In this document: piece after piece, positions 1 to 10,705 of the stretch
Numbering within the stretch: the first letter of the stretch is position 1
Layout: every line of letters starts with the position of its first letter
From: Triatoma infestans
Taxonomy: Eukaryota > Arthropoda > Insecta > Hemiptera > Reduviidae
Assembly (NCBI GenBank): GCA_011037195.1
Contig: JAAEAF010003081.1
Location: forward strand, 82,436 to 146,435
Direction: 5' to 3'
Length of the DNA stretch: 64,000 nucleotides
Made by a program: the position numbers and the translations under genes
The notes under the pieces: generated by a model
What the model was told of the DNA's origin: nothing
The model's input: only the letters and a program-made list of their open reading frames with translations
Databases searched by the model: none

Positions 1-1
1 G

Positions 2-262
2 TGCCATATTTTCCACCAGGACAATGCTACAAGTCATACTGCAAGAATCTGTCAAATATCTCTGCAATGAGAACAGATAGAAATTATATCCTTAACTACT
101 CGTCCTTTTGTTTTAAGACTCCCAGGACCGTTATGGGATCGCGCATATTAAGACCTTTCTTTTAATCGGCAAACTACTTATTTTGTAGCTACGTCTTATC
201 TTGTTAAGCTTGGACAGATGAGAGGACGATAATGCATTCGAAACATACCTCTACGCGGTCAG
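2..262 (+). pseudogene. Tc1-like transposase, C-terminal fragment
   Basis: Reading frame 2 gives a degenerate C-terminal part of a Tc1/mariner-superfamily DDE transposase. FHQDNATSHTAR (about 11-46) matches the family block around the second catalytic Asp. A damaged proline-rich block ending LWDRA (about 133-150) corresponds to the region of the third acidic residue. LVKLGQMRGR...CIR (about 200-245), in the same frame, matches the usual C-terminal LIRSMPRRC-type segment. Three in-frame stops show it is dead. The piece enters from the left window edge, so its N-terminal part lies outside. Family match is from knowledge of Tc1 proteins; no search was run. Confidence 0.65.
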
Positions 263-511
263 AGAACATATATTATTGTTAAATAGTTTAATTTCTTTTT
301 TAATTGTCATTTTTTTTCTCCAATCTGAAATCACTTACTAAGCAAAAATTTCAACCCTCTAATTAATTGGGCTTTTTTTTTTTCAACCACCCCATAACGT
401 ATTCCCGTTAATAAATCAGAACATAATGCAAACAAAAGATGTAAACATGAATGATAATCAAAGATGTTATTTTTCTCTGTGATATTAGAATAATAGAAGG
501 CACGCATAATT

Positions 512-772
512 TTGCAATCCTTCGCTATCCAAGCCTCACTGGGACTACATAGCTATCCCAAAGAAAAACAACAACAAACCCGGTTTAGAACAAAAATCCA
601 GAACAAGTATAATCCATCTACGACTCACCGCAATCCGAACAAATTGGACCATAATCTTAAAAGGAAATCGCCTAAGCTCTTCCACAGACTCCTTCCAAAG
701 GATCCTACCAAAGTTCCTGAACCTAATTTACTCACAACTCAAGCAATCTGCAATAAGATGGATAGGTGTTTT
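512..772 (-). pseudogene. LOA-like LINE, 3'-end fragment
   Basis: The minus strand matches the 3' part of the LINE at 38672-40414, from the segment just after RNase H through the start of the 3' UTR. Shared pieces include the complement of GGATAGCGTAGGG at one end and of AGCTTAGGC in the middle. The copy lacks the terminal (TAA)n tail, and no target duplication was found. A long open frame on the plus strand here is antisense to the element and not a gene. Confidence 0.65.
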
Positions 773-1177
773 TATTTGGCAATTTGATAACACATTACTG
801 TGTACTTCTACCAACGTGGTAGAATTAAAAATTGCATACGACTTAAACGCGCAAGATACCATTGCTTTAAAGGTAACGTTTCTTTTATCGTAATCATTCT
901 ATGATCATTCAGACATATCATACACGTTTGTAACCCTTTCTAACTATGCAGCCAATTCCTCAAACCTTAGAAATTTTAGCCGAGTTCCATTGGTGTCAGC
1001 GATACTTAATAGTACGCATTAAACTACAAGTGTTGAGCTTCTATGTTTGTACCATTGTTTATAGATTTGATTCTTAGAAAATCATTTCAAAGAAAACATC
1101 AAAGTCAATACCTAAATCACGAAAATCTATAGTAAATAGAATGAATACAGTTTCACGAAAATCTATAGTAAATACAG
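773..1177. other. AT-rich stretch, no gene seen
   Basis: No coding signal. From about 1120 the phrase CGAAAATCTATAGTAAAT occurs twice (near 1120 and 1155) and again near 1537, leading into the palindrome that follows. Confidence 0.5.
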
Positions 1178-1539
1178 TTTCATTCATAGTTTCATGAATA
1201 GTTTAATAATAGAGAAAGTAAAATAAATTATGTAAAAATCAAGGATTGGTTATTTTCATCAAGTTCTATCTAAAAGAATCGCTAGTCCACGACATCCATA
1301 CAAAAAGAAAACAATAATAATAATAATTCTGATAAGCACAGCATTTAATATTTTATTATATAGAAAGATCAGACCCAATATACTTAGCAAATACCAATAT
1401 TATTATTATTTTTTTTTTTATGGATGTCGTGGACTAGCGAGTCCTTTAGATAGAACTTGATGAAAATAACCAATCCTTGATTTTTACATAATTTATTACT
1501 TTCTCTATTATTAAACTATTTATGAAACTATGAATGAAA
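1178..1539. repeat. long inverted repeat (foldback element)
   Basis: Two arms of about 150 bp (about 1178-1328 and 1397-1539) are near-perfect reverse complements around a 65-70 bp AT-rich spacer. Example: CGCTAGTCCACGACATCCAT near 1281-1300 returns as ATGGATGTCGTGGACTAGCG near 1421-1440. The inner arm ends are (AAT)n/(ATT)n runs. No protein is encoded. It resembles a snapback MITE or foldback element, or a recent inverted duplication; no clear target duplication was found. Confidence 0.85.
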
Positions 1540-2299
1540 ATCTATAGTAAATAGAATGAATAGTTTCACAATATATAGAATGAAACAAAAATAATGCAAC
1601 GTAAGGACAGAGAAATAAATTGAAAAATTATAGAAAGACAGCATCGAATACTAATAAATGTTTACTTAATACACCTTAAGGTAAAAAAAAAAAAAAATCA
1701 TTTTAATTCCCGCAAAAACCACGGAGACTAATGTCCAATTTAAAAACATTTATCGCAAGAAAATGCAGATCTTATTGATGTGTTTTAATTCAGACAGAGA
1801 AAAAAAATTAGATGATGCAATAAAAGACAACCTGTTTCAAACTGAAAAAGAAACCACATAAAAGAGTTGGCTCGGACGGACCAACAAGGACGCAACGAAA
1901 TACAACATCCTGCTCGGTTCGCAAAACAGAAAAAAGAAATAACCTCAACTGTATTAATTATACCTCCTAGTGGGCAGAAGAAAAGAATGCTTCTCGGATA
2001 CAATAGCCACCTTAAAAAAAAAAAAAAAATTCTTTCGATCAAAAGACCAGGGCTAAACCTTACTGAATAGACATTCACCGCATCAATGTTGTATTGTATA
2101 TAATGTCAACATTCTATTGACTTTATACCCCTCTTAATTCGTTTAACGGCTTCTTTACCTTAAAGATTCCTGACGATCCTTATTTACCAAACAAAAAGAA
2201 TCCTTCACAAATTTATTAACAATCTTTACCAAAATACTGTTTTTGTTTTATTTTTTTTTTGCATTAAATTGACTTGCTATTAAAGAGATTGTCGCTTCA
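1540..2299. other. AT-rich stretch, no gene seen
   Basis: Only short open frames on both strands, none with recognisable domains; several poly(A)/poly(T) tracts (near 1681 and 2014). Confidence 0.4.
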
Positions 2300-2411
2300 T
2301 GAAACAATCTGGTGTAAAAACACTCACACGACTTTCTCATAATGGAGTTATTATTATTATTAATAATAATATTATTATTATTTATTTATTTTTTTTATTT
2401 TTTTTTAATTT

Positions 2412-2568
2412 AAGGCGCGTCAACATCTATGGTCATTGGCGCCCGGAGCCTTCTCAGTGCACTGCCGGCCTTCGGACAGTGTTCTCTCGTAACAGACAAC
2501 ACTGTCCATCACCGGACAGTGAGCTGTAGAGGCTCCTAGGAAGAAAAAATCTAAGGGTAGCACAGCTG
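2412..2568 (-). mobile_element. tRNA-derived SINE, 5'-truncated copy
   Basis: Minus-strand copy of the window's main SINE, keeping the body and 3' tail (complement of GGCGCGTCAACATCTATGG at the left end) and losing the tRNA-like head. Both flanks are (ATT)n runs, so it inserted into the (TAA)n tail of the adjacent LINE and its target duplication is hidden in the repeat. CACTGTCC at 2500-2507 can pair with GGACAGTG at 2474-2481 or at 2514-2521. Confidence 0.85.
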
Positions 2569-2584
2569 TATTATTATTATTATT

Positions 2585-3349
2585 ATTATTATTATAATTT
2601 GTCTTTGGGGAGGGACCAAACCCTACGCTATCCAAAGCCCCCCTGGGCCCATATAGCTACTCCAAGAAAAACAACCACAAACCGAGTCTAGAACAAATAT
2701 CCAGACCTGGATCTAATCCATCTAAGATTCACCGCAGTCCGAATAAATCGGACAATAACCTTAAGGGAAAATAATCTAAGCTCTTCCACAGACATCCCGA
2801 CCAAAGGTCCTGAACTTAATTTCCTCACAACCCAGGTAATCAGTCATAAGGTGGATGGGTGTTTCCTCCTCTGTCTTCCGACTCTAAAAAATGGATCCGG
2901 CATGAGCCCCATTAAGTAGAGATGCTTCCGTAAACCACAATGTCCAGTAAAGGATCCAACCAGATGCCTGAGTGAGCTCCATGAAAAACACAGCAACGTC
3001 TCACTAATGGCCTTGCCGGACCCCTGGTAAGCATTTTGGACTGCCGAAAAACAACTGAGCTCATCCATAAGGATGAATGCTGTAAAGCTGTCCATGTCTG
3101 GAAGCCTGACAGACATGTGCCAGAAGACACGCTAATAGCAGGCTCGGGACCATGAAAGGGAGAGAGAGGCTCCTAATTTGGCAAACCTATCCACTTCCTC
3201 ATTCCCAAAAATTCCAATGTGACCGGGTACTCAGACAGAAGCACATCCTTCGGAGAAAAAAGCTCTTCCAGCCTTTTAGAACATTCTAACACCAACAAAG
3301 TGAAGACACATGAACTGAGTGCCTTCAACGCCGCTTGGCTGTCCGACAC
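2585..3349 (-). pseudogene. LOA-like LINE ORF2, RNase H C-terminal half and 3' UTR
   Basis: Minus-strand translation gives the last part of an RNase H domain (CSDSQAALKA near 3345-3315) and downstream text LSSCVFTLLVLECSKRLEEL, LGMRKW and similar, followed by the 3' untranslated part. The same protein region is better preserved at 38885-40150. The coding part is in several frames with stops; the fragment begins inside RNase H, typical 5' truncation of target-primed insertions. Non-functional. Confidence 0.8.
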
Positions 3350-3539
3350 AATGGAGTTAATATAATTATATGATTGATAATTTACATTAAAATTGAAATT
3401 CGTAAGCAGTTGCCGAAACATAAATATAATAAGTATGGGTACAATGTTGGGGCATCATCCATGGCAATGAATATGTTTAATTGTAGCCCAGAAAGTCAGC
3501 GTTATTCATGCACTACAAACTCAAATAACATTTGAACTG

Positions 3540-4855
3540 TAACGTCACACATTTCGCAGAAACCCATAAATTCAATTCTTCCGGAAAAGTGATTTAAACT
3601 AAAGTGATACGTTTATATCACTTCCAAGTTTAAAGAAAATCAGTTTAGTCAGTTTTTGATTAAAATTCCATAGAATTCAAATATGTACCTATTCTGTAAA
3701 GTCGTATTTTCCGGTCGACCGATTTTCTTCAAATGTGGAATTCTGGTACTGGTTCTAATGTAACTTAGTATCACTCAGGTAGGCTAATCATACACTTTAC
3801 AGATATAGTACTTTAGAAGAAATTACGTTAACCTTGGTGTTCCTCCAGAAAATCCCGGAGGATTTCCTGCAAAATTGTTTGAAACAGAAAAAAATCTGGT
3901 GTGAAATACTCACACAACTTTCTCTTACTCCAGTTCTCAAAATTATAATTGACAAATTTTATAGTTTGTGTACCAAATTTAATGAAATTCGGAAAACTGA
4001 AAAAAAAACTGTTCAGTAAAAGCGCACTTCCGGTTACTAATTTTCTTCAAACTCAGAATTTTGGCCATCTATTTATTTCTAATAATTTTGTTTGGATGAT
4101 AGAATTGTATAATCAACTATGAGAGCACTTTAGAGAAAAATATAACCCCAACCCTCCACCAAATGTGCTATTAAATGAATCTTCCCAGAGAAATGTTTTA
4201 AATAAAAGTTGTAGAACTTTGTATGTTTAGTTTATATCAGATGTTGCTAGAAAATCGTCGGAGCCATTTTTGAGAATTCGCGAAAAAGTGAAAAATCATT
4301 TAGTAAAGTGGTAAAGTAAAGACATTTCCGTTATCCGATTTTTTTAAACTCGAAATTTCAACAACATATTTAATTTTAATTAACATTATTTAGATGATAG
4401 AATTGTCTGATAAACTGAAATAGCACTTTAGATAAAAACCAACCCCACCACTCCCCATAAGTTCCTTTAAATGAATTTTCCCAGAGAAATGTTTCAAATA
4501 AAGTTGTAGCTCATGGTACATGTAATTAATGTAAAAAGTTTGAAGAAAATCGTCGGAGCCGTTTTTGAGAAAATTGCAAAAAATGTAAAAAAAAAAACTA
4601 GGAATGTGGTACTTCCGGTTGAGGAATTTGGACAAGTGTTTAGGTATCAAGTTTGAACTTTCTACGGTTTTTCGTTTGTGAGCTATGCTGTTCACATACA
4701 TATACACACACACGCACACATACAGACCATTTGCTAAAAACCACTTTTTTGGACTCAGGGGACTTTAAAACGGATATTTCCGGTGAAAACTCGATATCGA
4801 AAATTTGACACGACCACAGTACTTCCTCTTACTAGAAGTAAGAGAAAGTAAAAAT
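3540..4855 (+). repeat. MITE-like dispersed repeat with about 300-bp internal modules
   Basis: Contains the family start CTGGTGTGAAATACTCACAC followed by ACTTTCTCTTAC (3917-3928) and the family end GTAAGAGAAAGT (4838-4849), which are reverse complements. Internal modules starting ACTTCCGGTT...TTCTTCAAACTC recur near 3706, 4026, 4321 and 4611, about 290-315 bp apart. No protein is encoded. The terminal inverted repeats suggest a non-autonomous DNA element. Related pieces occur across the window (2305-2340, 5090-5640, 6835-6975, 8150-8230, 10195-10300, 13380-13480, 15410-15510, 16495-16905, 38255-40830, 49000-49400, 50400-51345, 54970-55405, 57106-57215). Confidence 0.65.
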
Positions 4856-4959
4856 ATGAATTTATGTGTGTAAATATATAAGGTACCTATTAAAGATAAT
4901 CAAGAAAAAATTATAAAAAACATTGAATAACATTGGATGCACCCATATGTATTCCGCTA

Positions 4960-5640
4960 ATAATAGATTAATAAAATATCAAATCTGTGCTTCCCTTGAA
5001 TGTATGTTGTTTACATACATCCAGTCGCTAAAAACATTTCTTTCTGGACTCAAAGGACCTCAAAACATTAAATCCGATTAGACTCGATTTCGAAAATTTG
5101 AACAATTTACGCTTCCTCATACAATTAGAGGAAGTAGAAATTCTGGTGTGATACAATCACACAACTTTCTCTAATTGCAATATAATCTTCAGAGTAAATG
5201 TTTGCTTGTCTTTAATTTAAATTTGTTGTCTCAAATTTTCACTTGCAATACTTCTTTAAATGATAGGTTTCTGTATATAAGTAATTATAACAATTTTAAT
5301 GAAATCCGCCCGTAACGGAGTTATTTTACGTCATAGCCTGCTTCTTTTTGTGGTTATCGACGTTTTCGGGAGTACGTTCGCCCATAATCAGAACGTTTTG
5401 TCAATACAGTGTGATTACATAGACTTGCATAAAGCAAATTACACTGCCAACCAACCACAATGACAAATCTGTCAGGGTTTGTGTGGATAAAATCGTAGAT
5501 AACTGAAATAACTGTTCAGTAAAAACGCACTTCTGGTCTCAGCTGATTTTCATCAAATACAGAATATCAAGACAACATATTTAATAATTCTAATTAATAT
5601 TATTTAGATGACAGAATTGTGTAGTAAACTGAAATAGATC
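4960..5640 (+). repeat. further copies of the ACTTTCTC repeat family
   Basis: A family end (TTCCTCATACAATTAGAGGAAG near 5111-5134, GAGGAAG at the close) is followed directly by a family start (CTGGTGTGATACAATCACAC, ACTTTCTCT near 5166). Another module start occurs near 5526. Interrupted by the repeat at 5325-5455. Confidence 0.5.
5325..5455 (-). repeat. dispersed repeat R2 (GAAACCGRTCGATG family)
   Basis: Degenerate minus-strand copy of a 160-bp sequence also at 32795-32960 (+), 57235-57405 (+) and 61925-62090 (-). Shared features are TTTGCTCTGTGCAAGTC, a central GATGGGCGAACGCTTGAAACC and CACAAAAAGAAGCAGGCT. Element class unknown. Confidence 0.6.
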
Positions 5641-7319
5641 TTTAGAAGACAACCTAAACCAAACTCTCCCCCAAAAGTACACTTACACGAATTTTTGTGG
5701 ATGAAAATGTTACAATTAAAAATTGTAGCTCTTTTGAATGTGTAGTCGACATACTAAATAACAACTTCCTGAACATCATTTAAAAGTGTATACAATACAC
5801 AGTGAAATACTTTCATTAGTTTCTGAAATAATGCATCTAATAAATGCAATTTTAAGAAAGACATATTGAACGATATAATGCATTTTCGTAATTGACAGTC
5901 TCTGAAATGTTTGGTAACTCCAAGCTGCAATATAAATTATGAGATATTCAAATCGCACGACTATGGCTCATGACAAGGGAAATAATATATATATATATAT
6001 ATATATGTGTATAGATATATAATTCGTATCTCTCCTGTCAGTATGAAGCTAAATTTATAACATATATAATGGTGGAATTTATTTATCCAAAATAAAACAA
6101 AAATGTATAAATGATATTAGTTTTATAATGAAAACAAATTCCGTAATCTAAAGAATGTACGCTTTCATATGACATATACTATTAGCTGTATATTTAATTA
6201 TAGTTTACATATATTAAAAATAATTTTTATCGTATCATCGTTGTACTTCGCTTGGCCCTGTAAGATCTTACATGTTGCCACTCCTAAGGATATATCCATA
6301 ATGTTGGCGTGTGTGTGTATAGGCCGGGCACGATAACCCTGTAATTTGACCTCTGAGCCAGTAGATTTATCTGTGAACCGGTCTGTTGCTAGGCTTCTCT
6401 ATCTGACAGAAGGTTATATCGTCAGCTAGTCAGTCAGTTGACGTCTGGCCGTCACTCATCTAGTTAGCGAACTCCTTTAGTTCTGTATTGGCATGAGGCA
6501 GGGGCAAGGCATACACGTCAACTTCCTAGTCATTAACTATATACTAACAAAGAAATATGTTTGATGAAGTGAATGCAATCATAAATATAAAATATAATCT
6601 AAATAGATCTCTGATAAATAGAAACTTTTTATATCGTAAATGTGATTAAATTTACATTTTAAATAAGTTGCATTGTGCTGTTTATTCACTTTAGTTATTT
6701 TTGCCCCTGCCGCCAACGACCAATTAGCAAATTTTTGCATGCTCTAATTACTAGATTTAAATAAATGATAATTTCCTTTGTTTATAAGCGAAATTATAAT
6801 TAAAATATTTTTTAATTATTACAAAAATAAAAAGTGGAGTAATACACATACACATACGCAACTTTCTCTTAATGCTGTTTTGACAATTATAAAATGGACA
6901 AATTATCTTCAAAAATTTGAATATTTTGACTTGCCACCACCTAACATTAATATAGAGGTGATGAATCAAGGAAAATCAGAGGAAAATCATGTACCTATCC
7001 AAGGAAAGTCATATTTGAAGTGATTATATTGCAGTCCAGTTTTCTTCAAATTTGGAATAAATAGATCGATAGACAAATAAGTTTATTAAAATATTTGTTA
7101 CATCTTTTCCAAAATATTCACAAAACAATACCGACATGGCTGAGCCGTCTGTCAGGAGTTTGGTTATGTTTCTATACATATAAAACATTAATATAAACAA
7201 TAAATAAATAACATAAAACAAAATAAACTAAAGTATATCATTTTTAAAAGTGTTTAGATCAGCAATTAATTTTGAATCACCTTTATGCTCTAATCAATTG
7301 TAATTGAATTCCTTAACTA
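5641..7319. other. no gene seen; microsatellite and a GC-richer block
   Basis: (AT)n lies near 5984-6008. A block at about 6240-6545 is clearly richer in G+C than its flanks but has no open frame or recognisable repeat. A fragment of the ACTTTCTC family is near 6835-6975. The rest is AT-rich with only short frames. Confidence 0.4.
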
Positions 7320-8110
7320 ACATTTCTCTATATCGTATAGCCTCTTTTACGTAGTTATAGAGATTCTCAAAAATCGCTTCCATTCAATATTTTAATCATT
7401 AAATTTAAATCTATTTCCTTTTTATTTAAATACTTTTTCCTTACAAAACCCAATATTGGACACCCATAAATGAACCCTTTCTAGCCAAGGTTTATAATTT
7501 AAATTGAAAAGTTCACCTCTAGCCTTAAACATAATTTGCATAAAATCTATGCCTACTGTGCGTTCATATAATCAATTTCTTTTACATTTAATTTTTTTGT
7601 ACATGAGATGATATTTCGCTGCCAATACACTTGCTAACAGCTCATCCCTAAACTTCTTAATGTACTAATCAATGATGACTCTCATCTGATCCGTCCCCTT
7701 TCAATAGATACAAACTTCCTGTCCAATTCGCCGCCTACCATATTTGCCGAATTTACACCATTCATTGAACCAGGAGTTATTATATTTCAACGCCTCCTTA
7801 GCCACTCTCTTAGATAGACGATCATCCGTTTACTGCCATATTCTAAGTACATATTTAATGTGCATATTTATAGTGTGTTCGTACATCAAATTTTTCCCTA
7901 TCTCCAAATACAACATATAATTAGGGGTATTATGTGGGAAGTGAAATATAAACATTCACTGGACCTTATCCATTTCAGGGAAATTTTTGTACCCCCATAC
8001 TTGACTCCCATTACATAGAATGGATCTGGTCACCGCATCAAAAACCCCAAATTTGGAATATATATATTCTTCTAACAACAGTTTTGAAATACTTCCATCA
8101 TCATACATTA
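7320..8110 (-). pseudogene. unclassified LINE, post-RT C-terminal fragment
   Basis: Minus-strand translation gives a recognisable LINE C-terminal region: VFDAVTRSILCNGSQVWGY (about 8040-7980, after the RT thumb), then MYEHTINMHIKYVLRIWQ, RLSKRVAKEALKYNNSWFN and finally FKARGELFNLNYKPWLERV. Stops and frameshifts are present. The pattern (SILCNGSQVWGY, HINYVLRxW-type helix, ARGELxNLNxKPW) is one I know from insect LINE proteins without RNase H, but I cannot name the clade. C-terminal pieces of what looks like the same family are at 36121-36560 and 49690-50250. Confidence 0.65.
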
Positions 8111-10525
8111 TAAAAATATGGAGCAAAGCTTAAAGTTACCCAGCCCAAATTCTCCGGCAAAAAATGTTTCAAAAGTGATAAGCAGCTATATGTTTAGATA
8201 GTATATGAAGTTGAATTTCTAGTATTAACTGATATTAATGCAAAATTATTATTATTTTTAAATTGTAAAAATAAGCTATTGAAGTTAATAACTAAAATGA
8301 ATATGGAATTATTTGGAAACTTGAAAAGTAATTATTACATCTTACATTTCAGATTGGAAATTATTCAGATAATAAACAGTTATCACAATGTTATGATTTT
8401 AGTAAATGAATGGTTGAATCGTGATTATATAAATAATAACCTATAGCTATTTACTCTAGTCTTGTTTGGTGGTCAAAGGAAACTGACAAGAGTTTGTTAG
8501 ATATCTGATGTGTTTATCTGGAAGGAGTGTTTAGTGGTTTAACAGTATACTAGCAACAACTATGTTATCCGCTGAACGCTTGTTACTTGTAGTTTTGGTT
8601 TAACCTTACACTTTACCACTTTACCCACTGCCTATGTTTCACTTCTCTTAGCACTCTATTTCACGCTACCAGTTCAAATAGCCTTGGGAGGAATAGTAGG
8701 TAGATGTAGGTTAACTCTGCTTACTTGGCCAGAATATCTGTGTACAACTAGTTCAACATTGCGTAGTTCTTACTCTTGCCATTTACAGAAACTTGGCCAT
8801 GGAAATTAGGAGAAACCCTTAGGAAGATGAAATGAGCGAGCAAACTTAAGAGAACAGAGTGAATGAGTGTGTGAAAACGTTTTGCAGGTTGGTCTTACTT
8901 ACACACAAAACCACCAAGTTTACACAAGAACCCCCGAACGCCATTTCCGGGATCCCCGTTTCCCTTTCTACCCCGTTTGGCCATGTATAAACCGATCCTT
9001 TAGTAAACCTTCATTCGACGATTACCACTCTTTGCTTTACACTTTACAGCCCTTTACACTACAGTTAGGACGACTCCATTAGCCAAGTATGGCCATCAAA
9101 CACCTTTAAGCAACACTCAACTAAAGTAACTCCCATTCGGTTGAGTGTAGAATGCCCGAAGAACCAAATTCTTAATAAAACAAGCGTTAAACCTATTCTG
9201 CTAGCAATATATTAACAAAAACTTTCCCCAACTTATTCTAGGGACGCTAAAAATCCACTTACAAACAATTTAGAAATATATTCCCATTAAAAATGCACTC
9301 CCTTCTTTGTTGGTAATATTTTGGAGATCAGAAAGGCTATTAACATGATACTTTATGTTGGTTGAATCCCCAACTTCTCTCTTGGTAGCCGACAAAAAAA
9401 AAAACTTTGTGTTTTATGTATTCATATTGCTTTTATGGGCTCCAACTTAAAGTGGAAAAAATCCAGTTTATTGTTTTATGTATGTTGAAGAGGTACTAGA
9501 ATGTTGTTGCTTGTTTACATAAAAAAGCAACTTTTAACAAATATTTACTAACTCTTGGCTCTTAAATCTTTCTACAAATCTAAAAATTCTTTAATAAATT
9601 CTGCTAGATAACGGTGCGATATATTTATATATAAATATAACTTTCTAAATTTCAGTATAATTTTGATGTTCACCGGTCAACCCGATTTCAAGACAAACTT
9701 GTATTTCTTAAGTCAAACACTTGTTTTTCCGAACCACATTAAGACCATCCGGTTTAGCTTAGTCCAATCTAGTTTCTGGGATAAACTTTTATATATCCTA
9801 GTCTTAATTAGATGAGATTACTGTTCTAGAATATTCCATAATGTGTTTAATGAATTTTAAAGTGCAAATGATAAATATCAATTACCAGCTAGGTAATGAA
9901 ATTAACATTTGTTGTTGCAAGGTGAACTCTGATAACATTTTTTTTTATCTTTTCCGGTATCGTTTTTTCTTTTACATTGATATCTTCTATTCGTTTAACA
10001 GTTTTGGTGCAACACCGTACTTGACTTTGCCCAGTCCATGCAAAATGATTTGATCATTTTGTTTACTGCAGATCTTAAAGAAAATTTTAATCCCTTGTTG
10101 TCACTACTTTCTCTTGTAGAATGGGCTGACACTTGGCTAGGAACTAGTATTAATAAATCTGGAATTGATCTTTCCTGAGATATTTTGTTCATGCACACCG
10201 ACACACACACACCCACACAATAGACATTCACTAATAACCATTTTATTCTTTTCAGGAAAGCTAGAAATATGTATTTTCGGTGATATCTCAGTAAAAAAGG
10301 CAGTATAAACAAGAAGATGTAGTAGATGGAACTCTCAACAGAATGTTTTCTAGTTAAGATGAGAAAGTTACATTCTAACGTTCAGAATATTCTAGGTGGT
10401 TATGGGGGATTTGAACAATTATATATAGGGTAAAGTTAGGAGAGAGGACGCACATTTTAAAGTTATAATTTATACTAAAATATAGGAGATATATTAAAGA
10501 GGTAATGCTTATAAAACATATTATG
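8111..10525. other. no gene seen; repeat fragments
   Basis: Short ACTTTCTC-family pieces occur near 8150-8230 and 9995-10312. The block at about 8470-9180 is richer in C and G and less repetitive than its neighbours, but no open frame longer than 71 codons or domain was found. Confidence 0.4.
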
Positions 10526-10537
10526 TCAACTACAATT

Positions 10538-10693
10538 TTTTTAAATTTATTTAAGACGCGTCAACATCTATGGTCTTTATGGCGCCCGGAGCCTTCTCAG
10601 TGCACTGCCGGCCTCCGGTCAGTTTTCTCTCGCTACTGACAACACTGTCCGTCACCGAACAATGAGCTGTAGAGACTCCTAGGAAGGAAAATA
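10538..10693 (-). mobile_element. tRNA-derived SINE, 5'-truncated, with 12-bp target duplication
   Basis: Minus-strand SINE body and 3' tail flanked by exact TCAACTACAATT at 10526-10537 and 10694-10705. The insertion includes a T-rich run (the poly(A) tail in minus orientation) and stops before the tRNA-like head. The duplication shows target-primed insertion. Confidence 0.9.
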
Positions 10694-10705
10694 TCAACTA
10701 CAATT

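Larger units (their letters stand above)
2341..3359 (-). mobile_element. 5'-truncated LOA-like LINE with 10-bp target duplication
   Basis: AATGGAGTTA at 2341-2350 is repeated exactly at 3350-3359. Between them lies a minus-strand LINE ending in an (ATT)n run on the plus strand, that is a (TAA)n tail, which is split by a SINE. Sequence outside the duplications (CTGGTGTAAAAACACTCACA just upstream) belongs to the dispersed ACTTTCTC repeat family, so the order of insertion is MITE-like repeat, then LINE, then SINE. Confidence 0.8.

Noticed and set aside
512..787. 91-codon plus-strand open frame as a gene
   Set aside because: It is antisense to a LINE 3' end that recurs at three other places in the window.
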